A stretch of DNA of 28,868 bases, taken from Enterobacteriaceae bacterium UBA3516 (GTDB taxonomy: Bacteria; Pseudomonadota; Gammaproteobacteria; Enterobacterales; Enterobacteriaceae). This document shows, one piece after another, positions 17,663 through 24,261 of the stretch (position 1 is the stretch's first letter; each line of letters opens with the position of its first letter). Below the pieces are notes generated by a model that ran no database searches, was not told the origin of the DNA, and worked only from the letters and a program-made list of their open reading frames with translations. A program made the translations under genes and the position numbers. The stretch is taken from positions 9,430 to 38,297 of the forward strand of contig DFPL01000191.1 of assembly GCA_002377245.1 (NCBI GenBank), read 5' to 3'.

Positions 17663-18538
17663 TCAGGAAACGTGTTGCGGCGCACGACGACGGTACGCCC
17701 AGACCATCATGCCAATACCCGCGACAATCATCGGGATGGAGAGGATCTGCCCCATGCTGATGTACTGTACCCAGGTGCCAGTAAACTGTGCATCCGGCTG
17801 GCGGAAGAATTCAACGATGATACGGAATGCGCCGTAGCCGATCAGGAACAGGCCTGATACCGCCCCCATTGGACGAGGTTTGCGAATGTAGAGGTTGAGA
17901 ATGATAAACAACACAACCCCCTCCAGCGCCAGCTCATACAATTGCGACATATGGCGTGGCAGCACGCCGTAGGTATCGAAAATCGATTGCCACTGCGGAT
18001 GAGAAGGGAGTAACGCCATATCTTCTGCACGAGAGCTTGGGAAAAGCATCGCCAGCGGGAAATTAGGATCCACGCGGCCCCACAGTTCACCATTAATGAA
18101 GTTACCCAGGCGACCGGCTCCGAGACCAAACGGAATCAAGGGGGCAATAAAATCAGCGACCTGGAAAAAGTGGCGTTTGGTGCGTTTGGCGAAAATAAGC
18201 ATGACGACGATGACACCGATCAACCCCCCGTGGAAGGACATGCCACCATCCCAGACGCGGAAAAGATAAAGCGGATCGCTCATGAAAATCGGGAAATTGT
18301 AGAACAGGACGTAGCCGATACGCCCGCCGAGGAAGACCCCGACGAAGCCGGCATAGAGCAGATTCTCGACTTCGTTTTTCGTCCAGCCGCTGTCAGGGCG
18401 GCCCGCGCGGCGCGTTGCCAGCCACATGGCAAAAATAAACCCGACGAGGTACATCATACCGTACCAGTGTAGCGAGACCGGTCCAACGGAGAAAATCACC
18501 GGATCGAAGTCCGGGAAACGCAGATAGCCACTATTCAT
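17663..18538 (-). CDS. lgt: Prolipoprotein diacylglyceryl transferase Lgt
   Basis: An inner-membrane enzyme that moves diacylglycerol from phosphatidylglycerol to the lipobox cysteine of prolipoproteins, the first step of lipoprotein maturation. The 291 residues contain about seven membrane segments and the Lgt signature GRLGNFINGELWGR. Residues essential in E. coli are all present: Tyr26, His103 (SFHGG), Arg143, Asn146, Glu151 and Arg239. GGTG precedes the ATG. The gene is upstream of thyA in one unit. YgdR in this window is one likely substrate. Confidence 0.97.
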   Translation of the reverse strand: MNSGYLRFPDFDPVIFSVGPVSLHWYGMMYLVGFIFAMWLATRRAGRPDSGWTKNEVENLLYAGFVGVFLGGRIGYVLFYNFPIFMSDPLYLFRVWDGGMSFHGGLIGVIVVMLIFAKRTKRHFFQVADFIAPLIPFGLGAGRLGNFINGELWGRVDPNFPLAMLFPSSRAEDMALLPSHPQWQSIFDTYGVLPRHMSQLYELALEGVVLFIILNLYIRKPRPMGAVSGLFLIGYGAFRIIVEFFRQPDAQFTGTWVQYISMGQILSIPMIVAGIGMMVWAYRRRAPQHVS

Positions 18539-18591
18539 CTGTCACCACAACTTGTTGTTATTCCGCCGAAAGTGGACAGCGGTATAGATAC

Positions 18592-18611
18592 GCGCCCGTG
18601 ATGGCGGGCGC
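18592..18611 (-). other. Hairpin in the lgt leader
   Basis: GCGCCCG and CGGGCGC pair in a perfect 7-bp stem with a six-base loop, about 55 bases before the lgt start and downstream of a candidate promoter. No U tract follows, so it is not a terminator. It could stabilise the leader or act in regulation; function is not shown. Confidence 0.4.
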
Positions 18612-18624
18612 TCCAAAGGCGCGA

Positions 18625-18633
18625 ATAATAGCA
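18625..18633 (-). promoter_or_regulatory. Candidate extended -10 promoter for lgt-thyA
   Basis: On the minus strand the sequence TGCTATTAT fits an extended -10 element (TGn plus TATTAT), about 87 bases upstream of the lgt start. No good -35 element is seen, which is acceptable for an extended -10. Placed by motif only. Confidence 0.4.
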
Positions 18634-18675
18634 TAAGGCGAGCAGGCAGGATGCGGCGAAGTTGTAAAAGATATG

Positions 18676-18800
18676 TATACCCGTCATCCTTTGCGCCGCA
18701 GGGGCGTTGGCTTCGCCAGCGCGTCCCGGTCACATAGTGGTCTATGCTCCCGGGAACTTACTGCCTTGCCGCCTTCCTGCAACGCAAATGATTTAGGGTA
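18676..18800. repeat. ERIC (IRU) element between lgt and ptsP
   Basis: This 125-bp element begins with TATACCCGTCAT, contains GCGTTGGCTTCGCC and the central CTCCCGGGAACTTACTGCC, and ends with TTGCCGCCTTCCTGCAACGC then ATGATTTAGGGTA. These match the two inverted ends and the core of ERIC. The 300-bp lgt-ptsP gap is otherwise filled by a partial copy (18797-18841) and the lgt leader. Confidence 0.88.
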
Positions 18801-18841
18801 CCCCGTCCTCTTTGCACCGCAAGAGCATTGGCTTCGCCCTA
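18797..18841. repeat. Partial second ERIC copy reaching the ptsP stop codon
   Basis: The stretch GTACCCCGTCCTCTTTGCAC followed by CGCAAGAGCATTGGCTTCGCC resembles the left 42 bases of the ERIC at 18676 (offset about 121 bp, several mismatches). The ptsP stop TAG (complement of 18839-18841) lies at its right edge. It appears to be an ERIC fragment in tandem with the full element. Confidence 0.65.
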
Positions 18842-21085
18842 GAGCCCGCCGCGAATCAGGCCGCCCAGACCACGACGCTCCATAAAAGCCGCGATTTGAT
18901 GGCGTACTTCCGTCGCCAGCTGCGCATCAAGCGCACGATTGGCGAGGGTTTGAGCGTCGGCGAAATCAATTCGACGCAGCAAATATTTGATACGTGCAAC
19001 CGAACGACCGTTCATCGACAGATGATTGAATCCCAGGCCAATTAACAGCGCCACGCACATCGGATCCCCTGCCATTTCACCGCACAAACAAAGTTCAATG
19101 CCCAGACGTTCCGTCTCTCGGGCAATCATCGCCAGCGCCCGCAGCAGAGCCGGATTGAGGCTATCGTACATATTCGCCACGTGGGTATTGTTACGATCGA
19201 CGGCCAGAATGTACTGCGTTAAGTCATTGGTGCCGATGGAGATAAAGTCGACCCGATTAACCAGATGGGAAATCATAAAGACCATTGAGGGCACTTCAAG
19301 CATGACACCGATGCGCGGTTTCGGAATGGCATAACCAATCATCTCTTCCACTTCACGCCCGGCACGCTCAATTAATCGTCGTGCTTCGTCCACCTCATCA
19401 ATATTGGTGATCATCGGCAGCAGGATACTGAGATTGCCACTCGCCGCATTGGCACGCAGCATGGCCCGCACCTGGACAAGGAAGATCTCCGGCTGATCGA
19501 GCGTGATCCGTATGCCGCGCCAGCCAAGGCAAGGGTTTTCTTCACTGATAGGCATATAAGGCAATTGCTTATCAGCACCAATATCCAGCGTGCGCAGGGT
19601 AACCGGCTTGTCGTTGAACATCTGCAACATACCCTGATATTGCGCCACCTGCTCCTCCTCGGAAGGGAAGCCGTTTTGCAACATAAAAGGTATTTCGGTG
19701 CGGTACAGCCCAATGCCATCGATGCGGCTGCCGAGTTTTTCCTCATGCTCCGGGCTGAGGCCCGCATTTAGCATGACTTTTATGCGCTCACCGCTTTTCA
19801 GGTGTGCTGCGAGGTTAACATCGTCTTCTGCCAGCCGGGTTAACTCATTCTCTTCAGTGATGAGTCGCTGATATTCCTGCAACAGTACTGGCTCAGGATC
19901 AACAAGCAGTTCGCCCCGATAACCGTCCACCACCAGTGTCCGGCGATGCAGTATCGATGGCTGAATATCCGCCCCCATAACCGTGGGGATACCCAGTGCG
20001 CGTACCATGATCGCGGCGTGGGAGTTTGCTGCGCCGTCCCGTACCACCACACCCGCGAGCCGGTCATGCGGTAATTCAGCCAGCGTCGTGGCAGAAAGTT
20101 CATCCGCGACCAGCACAAAACGTTCAGGCCATGTATTTGGCCCCTGAATATTATCATCAAGGTGAAACAGCAAACGCTGCCCCAGGGTGCGTAAATCGCC
20201 AGAGCGTTCTTTTAAGTAGCCATCGCTGAGGGCGGCAAACTGTTCCGCAAAGCGTTCAATGACGGTTTTCACCGCCCACTCTGCGACCAGCCCTTTATCA
20301 ACTTCGGCAAAAAGTTCGCGGCGCAAACGTGCATCAGAGAGCAAATGCGAGTAGAGGTCGAAAATGGCCGCGGTCTCTTTTTGCGCTCCCGCTGAAAAGC
20401 GTTTGCTGTAGCGGCGAAACTCATTGGCGGCCTCTTCCAGCGCGCTGGTCAGCCTTTCACGCTCCTGCGTGGTATTCAGCGTTGATGCTTCATAAACCTG
20501 CTCCATGAGCGGCAGGGTTTCATCCATCCACCCTTCGGCAATCGCAACGCCGGATGAAGCAGGAAGTGCACGAATACGGGTCTGACGATACTGACCAAAC
20601 AGTGCGTTTAGCTGAGATTGCGAGAGAATTGCCGCCATCTGCGTGGCGAGGGTGACAAGAAAGGACTCTTCACTTTCATCAAACTGGCGCAGCTCGCGCT
20701 GCTGAACGACCAGCACGCCGAGCAGTTGGCGGCGCTGAATAATCGGCACACCCAAAAAGGCGCGAAAACGCTCTTCTTTTACGGCGGGGATGTATTTAAA
20801 GCTGGGATGTTTTTGCGCATCGGCAAGGTTAATAGGCTCAGCAAGCCTGCCAACCAGGCCGACAATTCCCTGATCGAATGCGAGAGTAACCGTGCGCCCG
20901 CGCGGTTTTTTCAAACCGCGCGTCGCCATCAGGTAATAGCAGCGCCTGTCATGGTCAGCGAGATAAACAGAACACACCTCGGTATCCATTGCATGACAAA
21001 TATCCGTGACCAGGATTTCCAGCGCTTCATTTAAACGCGGTGCGCTGGCGACTTTTTCAACGATTTCTCGCAGTCGGGTGAGCAT
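18839..21085 (-). CDS. ptsP: PTS-Ntr enzyme I (phosphoenolpyruvate-protein phosphotransferase PtsP)
   Basis: First enzyme of the nitrogen phosphotransferase chain: it takes phosphate from phosphoenolpyruvate and passes it to NPr (PtsO) and then to PtsN, a cascade linking nitrogen status to potassium and other regulation. The 748 residues equal E. coli PtsP: an N-terminal GAF sensor domain (about 1-150, binds glutamine in this family), the NPr-binding PEP-utiliser N domain (about 170-290), the swivelling domain with phosphorylated His356 in ANSHAAI, and the C-terminal PEP-binding barrel (about 420-710, with GLYRTEIPF and LCGEMAGDP). It starts 12 bases after the rppH stop, with a weak ribosome binding site, so it is probably coupled to rppH. 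Confidence 0.97.
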   Translation of the reverse strand: MLTRLREIVEKVASAPRLNEALEILVTDICHAMDTEVCSVYLADHDRRCYYLMATRGLKKPRGRTVTLAFDQGIVGLVGRLAEPINLADAQKHPSFKYIPAVKEERFRAFLGVPIIQRRQLLGVLVVQQRELRQFDESEESFLVTLATQMAAILSQSQLNALFGQYRQTRIRALPASSGVAIAEGWMDETLPLMEQVYEASTLNTTQERERLTSALEEAANEFRRYSKRFSAGAQKETAAIFDLYSHLLSDARLRRELFAEVDKGLVAEWAVKTVIERFAEQFAALSDGYLKERSGDLRTLGQRLLFHLDDNIQGPNTWPERFVLVADELSATTLAELPHDRLAGVVVRDGAANSHAAIMVRALGIPTVMGADIQPSILHRRTLVVDGYRGELLVDPEPVLLQEYQRLITEENELTRLAEDDVNLAAHLKSGERIKVMLNAGLSPEHEEKLGSRIDGIGLYRTEIPFMLQNGFPSEEEQVAQYQGMLQMFNDKPVTLRTLDIGADKQLPYMPISEENPCLGWRGIRITLDQPEIFLVQVRAMLRANAASGNLSILLPMITNIDEVDEARRLIERAGREVEEMIGYAIPKPRIGVMLEVPSMVFMISHLVNRVDFISIGTNDLTQYILAVDRNNTHVANMYDSLNPALLRALAMIARETERLGIELCLCGEMAGDPMCVALLIGLGFNHLSMNGRSVARIKYLLRRIDFADAQTLANRALDAQLATEVRHQIAAFMERRGLGGLIRGGL

Positions 21086-21097
21086 AATGTGCGTGGC

Positions 21098-21628
21098 TTA
21101 ACCTCTTTTACGTCGCCAGGCAGGAGCATTTTGCGGCTTAGGTGGTGTTTCCTGAAGCGACATCACTGCGCCTGCAAATTCTTTCATCACCCGTCGGTAG
21201 ACATCGCGTTTAAACGACACCACCTGACGAACAGGATACCAATAGCTTACCCATCGCCAGCCATCGAACTCAGGAGTACTACTGGTTTGCATATTCACGT
21301 CAGCATCGCTACTGACCAATTGCAGAAGAAACCACTTTTGTTTCTGGCCGATACAAACCGGCTTTGTGTCCCAACGCACCAAACGTTTCGGTAACTTGTA
21401 ACGCAACCAGTTACGGGTAGAAGCAAGGATTCGAACATCTTTACGATTTAAGCCCACTTCCTCGAACAGTTCCCGATACATCGCCTGCTCCGGAGATTCA
21501 CCTGGATTAATTCCCCCCTGGGGAAACTGCCATGAGTGCTGTCCGAAGCGTCTGGCCCACATAACCTGGCCCTGTCGATTACAGATTACGATACCCACAT
21601 TTGGGCGGTAGCCATCGTCATCAATCAC
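21098..21628 (-). CDS. rppH: RNA pyrophosphohydrolase RppH (NudH)
   Basis: A Nudix hydrolase that removes pyrophosphate from mRNA 5' ends, making them substrates for RNase E and so starting decay. The 176 residues equal E. coli. The Nudix box spans 38-60 (G38, E44, R52, E53, E56, E57, G59), with the metal-binding glutamates intact. The start codon is GTG at 21628, supported by GAGG eight bases upstream and by the conserved N-terminus MIDDDGYRPN. First gene of rppH-ptsP. A perfect IHF consensus lies 24 bases upstream, and the DARS2-like region lies beyond. Confidence 0.97.
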   Translation of the reverse strand: MIDDDGYRPNVGIVICNRQGQVMWARRFGQHSWQFPQGGINPGESPEQAMYRELFEEVGLNRKDVRILASTRNWLRYKLPKRLVRWDTKPVCIGQKQKWFLLQLVSSDADVNMQTSSTPEFDGWRWVSYWYPVRQVVSFKRDVYRRVMKEFAGAVMSLQETPPKPQNAPAWRRKRG

Positions 21629-21651
21629 CGGACTACCTCAAAATAAACCTG

Positions 21652-21664
21652 AATCAAACGATTG
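21652..21664 (+). promoter_or_regulatory. Candidate IHF binding site
   Basis: AATCAAACGATTG matches the IHF consensus WATCAANNNNTTR at every specified base. It lies 24 bp before the rppH GTG. IHF is required for DARS2 in E. coli, but whether this site serves DARS2 or rppH transcription cannot be told here. Confidence 0.5.
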
Positions 21665-21781
21665 TTTCACACTCGCGGAAAACGGTAAACCACTCAATTG
21701 CGGCGGTACAAACGGATAACAATTGAATAACTCACAGTTATCGCCCCAGTTATAAACAGCCCCCTCGGCCCAAACCGGGTT

Positions 21782-21790
21782 TTATTCACG
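21782..21790 (+). promoter_or_regulatory. DnaA box, near consensus (TTATTCACG)
   Basis: Matches TTWTNCACA at all but the last base. First of three closely spaced boxes proposed as the DARS core. Confidence 0.6.
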
Positions 21791-21795
21791 TTTTC

Positions 21796-21804
21796 TGTGG
21801 ATAG
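21796..21804 (-). promoter_or_regulatory. DnaA box, near consensus (CTATCCACA)
   Basis: One mismatch to TTATCCACA, on the strand opposite to the box at 21782. The two start 14 bp apart. Confidence 0.7.
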
Positions 21805-21807
21805 AGT

Positions 21808-21816
21808 TGTGAAGAA
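21808..21816 (-). promoter_or_regulatory. DnaA box, near consensus (TTCTTCACA)
   Basis: One mismatch to TTWTNCACA, same strand as the box at 21796 and 12 bp from it. Third member of the proposed core trio. Confidence 0.5.
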
Positions 21817-21992
21817 CCCGAGGTTTACCATGGGAAAACCCGGAGTTATCCGAAAACGCGTATAATAGTCCTGGAAAATAAAATCATTTCATTCATTAAG
21901 TTACATTGAAAATTCCCTGCTCAACATCGCATAATGTGATGATCATCACTTAACCGATCCTTTGAGTGATGAAAGATCGAACAACGACGTTT

Positions 21993-22001
21993 TTATCCAC
22001 A
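21993..22001 (+). promoter_or_regulatory. DnaA box, perfect (TTATCCACA)
   Basis: Exact match to the high-affinity DnaA box, about 180 bp on the mutH side of the core trio. Confidence 0.8.
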
Positions 22002-22028
22002 GATTATGCCATTAAGTTAGGCACATTT

Positions 22029-22037
22029 TGTGCAAAA
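22029..22037 (-). promoter_or_regulatory. DnaA box, relaxed consensus (TTTTGCACA)
   Basis: Fits the relaxed TTWTNCACA consensus on the minus strand, between the two perfect boxes. Confidence 0.5.
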
Positions 22038-22111
22038 ATTGGATTTTGGTCGCACGTCAAGGCTGTAAATCGAAACAGTAGTGAGAGTTTTACCCAGTTA
22101 TCCCATTTTTC

Positions 22112-22120
22112 TGTGGATAA
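22112..22120 (-). promoter_or_regulatory. DnaA box, perfect (TTATCCACA)
   Basis: Exact high-affinity match on the minus strand, pointing toward the perfect box at 21993. A weaker TTATCCCAT lies just to its left at 22098. Confidence 0.8.
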
Positions 22121-22306
22121 CATGGTGTAAGATCCTGTTCATTGTCAGTGACCAGATTTGGACAACTTCTTGTTTTGTTGCGCAACGAAGGGAGTTCGAC
22201 GTTAAAAGGTTTTATTTATCATGACTTTGACTAAGTTTTAGCGAAATCTATTTATTGAATTCAAACCGTGAACAAATGCTGTTCACTTTTTAACCAGGGC
22301 GCAAAA

Positions 22307-23002
22307 ATGTCGGATCTCTTTCCATTAACATCTTCTCCCGAATCCGAAACACAGCTCTTTTTGCAGGCGCAGGCGCTTGCGGGTTACACCCTCGGCGAAC
22401 TCGCCACCCTCGTCGGCCTGCCGGTTCCGCGCGATTTGAAACGCGATAAAGGCTGGACGGGTGTGTTACTGGAACAATGGTTGGGCGCCAGCGCGGGAAG
22501 TAAACCCGAGCAGGATTTCGCCCATCTGGGCGTGGAGTTGAAAACGATCCCGATCGACAGTTCAGGTCGCCCACTGGAGACGACATTTGTTTGCGTCGCG
22601 CCGTTAACGGGCAATTCCGGCGTTACCTGGGAAACCAGCCACGTACGCCATAAATTGCAGCGCGTGTTATGGATCCCTATAGAAGGTTCTCGCGATATCC
22701 CCGTTGCCGAACGACGTGTAGGCTCCCCTTTGTTATGGAGTCCTGATGCTGAAGAAGAACATCAGCTGCGTCTGGACTGGGAGGAGTTAATGGATTTGAT
22801 TGTACTGGGTCAGGTTGAACGTATCACCGCGCGTCATGGTGAGGTACTGCAGCTCCGCCCAAAAGCCGCCAACAGTAAAGCCCTGACGGAGGCCATTGGT
22901 GCACGCGGGGAACCGATATTGACGCTACCGCGGGGGTTCTATCTGAAAAAGAATTTCACCGGTGCGCTGCTGGCCCGGCATTTCGTGATTCAAGGGGATT
23001 AA
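22307..23002 (+). CDS. mutH: DNA mismatch repair endonuclease MutH
   Basis: Nicks the unmethylated strand at hemimethylated GATC sites after activation by MutS and MutL, which directs repair to the new strand. The 231 residues (E. coli has 229) contain the restriction-enzyme-like D-X6-E-X-K active site: Asp70, Glu77 and Lys79 in QDFAHLGVELK. The C-terminal part (FYLKKNFTGALLARHF) is the MutL-responsive end. ATG at 22307 is chosen because AGGG precedes it by seven bases and the N-terminus fits the family; a longer frame opening with GTG at 22268 adds 13 residues unlike known MutH. It stands alone between the DARS2-like gap and ygdQ. Confidence 0.97.
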   Translation: MSDLFPLTSSPESETQLFLQAQALAGYTLGELATLVGLPVPRDLKRDKGWTGVLLEQWLGASAGSKPEQDFAHLGVELKTIPIDSSGRPLETTFVCVAPLTGNSGVTWETSHVRHKLQRVLWIPIEGSRDIPVAERRVGSPLLWSPDAEEEHQLRLDWEELMDLIVLGQVERITARHGEVLQLRPKAANSKALTEAIGARGEPILTLPRGFYLKKNFTGALLARHFVIQGD

Positions 23003-23065
23003 TTTTTTACCTCTGCCCGCCGCGCGCTTATAATCAGCGTTTCTTTTTTGGCAGGACTTTTAGAG

Positions 23066-23779
23066 ATGTTATTTGCATGGATTACCGATCCCAACGCCTG
23101 GCTTGCCCTTGGCACGCTAACGCTTTTGGAAATAGTGCTTGGGATCGACAATATTATTTTCCTTTCTCTGGTGGTCGCAAAGCTGCCCACTGCCCAGCGT
23201 AACCACGCACGGCGGTTGGGTCTGGCGGCGGCAATGATCATGCGATTATTGTTGCTGGCTTCTATTGCCTGGATTACCAAACTCACCACTCCGCTGTTTG
23301 AGGTGTTTAACCACTCCGTTTCCGCTCGTGACCTGATTCTCTTCCTCGGTGGCCTTTTCCTGATCTGGAAAGCCAGTAAAGAGATCCATGAAACGATCGA
23401 AGGCGAGGAGGAGAGCCTTAAAACGAACGTCAATTCGTTCCTTGGCGCTATCGTACAGATCATGCTGTTGGATATTATATTCAGCCTCGACTCGGTGATT
23501 ACTGCCGTTGGCCTGTCCGATCACCTGTTTATTATGATGGCAGCGGTGGTGATTTCCGTTGCGGTGATGATGTTTGCGGCGCGCCCGATTGGTGATTTCG
23601 TTGACCGTCACCCTTCCGTTAAAATGCTGGCACTGTCATTCCTGATTCTGGTTGGTTTTACCTTGATTCTGGAAAGCGTCTCGATTCATGTGCCAAAAGG
23701 TTACATCTATTTCGCTATGTTCTTCTCCATCGCGGTAGAAAGCCTTAATTTATTGCGCAACAAGAAAAAACCACTGTAA
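23066..23779 (+). CDS. ygdQ: TerC-family integral membrane protein YgdQ
   Basis: A 237-residue inner-membrane protein of the TerC/YkoY family with about seven hydrophobic segments. Acidic residues inside membrane segments are conserved: EIVLGIDNIIFL near the N-terminus and LLDIIFSLDSVITAVGL in the middle, the two related halves of the fold. Family members elsewhere take part in metal (manganese) efflux or metal loading of exported proteins, but the substrate of YgdQ is not established. ATG at 23066 is preferred, with AGGA nine bases upstream and the conserved start MLFAWITDPNAWLALG; an upstream alternative start at 23048 adds six residues. It follows mutH by 63 bp. Confidence 0.92.
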   Translation: MLFAWITDPNAWLALGTLTLLEIVLGIDNIIFLSLVVAKLPTAQRNHARRLGLAAAMIMRLLLLASIAWITKLTTPLFEVFNHSVSARDLILFLGGLFLIWKASKEIHETIEGEEESLKTNVNSFLGAIVQIMLLDIIFSLDSVITAVGLSDHLFIMMAAVVISVAVMMFAARPIGDFVDRHPSVKMLALSFLILVGFTLILESVSIHVPKGYIYFAMFFSIAVESLNLLRNKKKPL

Positions 23780-23784
23780 TACGG

Positions 23785-23806
23785 CGCCTCCCCCGCGGGG
23801 GAGGCA
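23785..23806 (+). terminator. Probable terminator after ygdQ
   Basis: A very GC-rich hairpin (GCCTCCCC at 23786-23793 with GGGGAGGC at 23798-23805, loop CGCG) lies six bases after the ygdQ stop. The T tract is poor (a weak CTTTT about 15 bases on), so termination may be partial or the hairpin may serve to protect the 3' end. Confidence 0.6.
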
Positions 23807-23915
23807 CGCGTTATCCTGCTTTTGCTCCCAGTTTAAGATTTTCCCTCTTTTTTATCCCGTAACATCAGGTTATTACTAAACTTATGTATCAAACAGGTCA
23901 GCCGAGGGTAAAAGG

Positions 23916-24134
23916 ATGAAGAATTGGGCAGTACTCATTTCTGCAGTAGGGTTAGCATTTGCAGTATCGGGTTGTAGCAGTGATTATGTGATGGCAACGA
24001 AAGACGGCAGGATGATCCTGACGGAAGGCAAGCCAAAAGTTGACGATGATACCGGGTTGGTCAGCTATCGCGATCAGCAGGGTAATAAAATGCAGATTAA
24101 CCGCGATGACGTTTCTCAGATTCTCGAACGCTAA
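23916..24134 (+). CDS. ygdR: Small DUF903-family lipoprotein YgdR
   Basis: A 72-residue lipoprotein. The signal peptide ends in the lipobox VSGC, with Cys20 as the lipidation site for Lgt. Ser residues follow at +2 and +3, with no Asp at +2, so outer-membrane sorting is predicted. The mature part (about 52 residues) is a small beta-rich SH3-like domain with YVMATKDGRMILTEGKP and DDTGLVSYRDQQGNKMQI, the DUF903 pattern shared with YgdI. Function is unknown. It has its own gap upstream (136 bp) and a clear terminator downstream, so it is probably monocistronic. Confidence 0.93.
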   Translation: MKNWAVLISAVGLAFAVSGCSSDYVMATKDGRMILTEGKPKVDDDTGLVSYRDQQGNKMQINRDDVSQILER

Positions 24135-24145
24135 AAAATTCTCTT

Positions 24146-24173
24146 AAAGGTCAGTGACCTGCTGACCTTTTTT
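24146..24173 (+). terminator. Rho-independent terminator of ygdR
   Basis: AGGTCAG (24148-24154) and CTGACCT (24162-24168) form a 7-bp stem, extended by A-T pairs, with a seven-base loop. A run of six T residues follows (24168-24173). It begins about 12 bases after the ygdR stop. Confidence 0.9.
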
Positions 24174-24261
24174 CACTCCCCCTCTTTCTCTTTTTTCTCC
24201 CCTCTGCCATGTTTATAGTCCTTTGTCAGGCATCTGACGTTGTAAGTAAAGGAAGTTGGCT

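Larger units (their letters stand above)
21629..22306. promoter_or_regulatory. rppH-mutH intergenic region: probable DARS2 (DnaA-reactivating sequence)
   Basis: This 678-bp gap has no credible gene. It is AT-rich and contains two perfect and four near-consensus DnaA boxes, three GATC sites within 38 bp, and IHF-like sites. In E. coli the gap between mutH and rppH (ygdP) holds DARS2, which promotes exchange of ADP for ATP on DnaA with help from IHF and Fis and so sets initiation timing. The trio of boxes at 21782, 21796 and 21808 in mixed orientation is the likely core. Fis sites could not be recognised by eye. The region must also carry divergent promoters for rppH and mutH, which I could not place with confidence. 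Confidence 0.85.

Noticed and set aside
21861..21866. TATAAT as a -10 promoter element in the DARS2-like gap
   Set aside because: No acceptable -35 sequence lies 16-18 bp away and it is far from either gene start; kept only as a note.
22227..22254. mutH promoter with TTGACT and TATTTA
   Set aside because: The -35 is good but the -10 matches only three of six bases at 16-bp spacing; too weak to list as a feature.
22268..22306. Longer mutH starting at GTG 22268
   Set aside because: The extra 13 residues do not resemble MutH, and the ATG at 22307 has AGGG at good spacing and places the active site at 70/77/79 as in E. coli.
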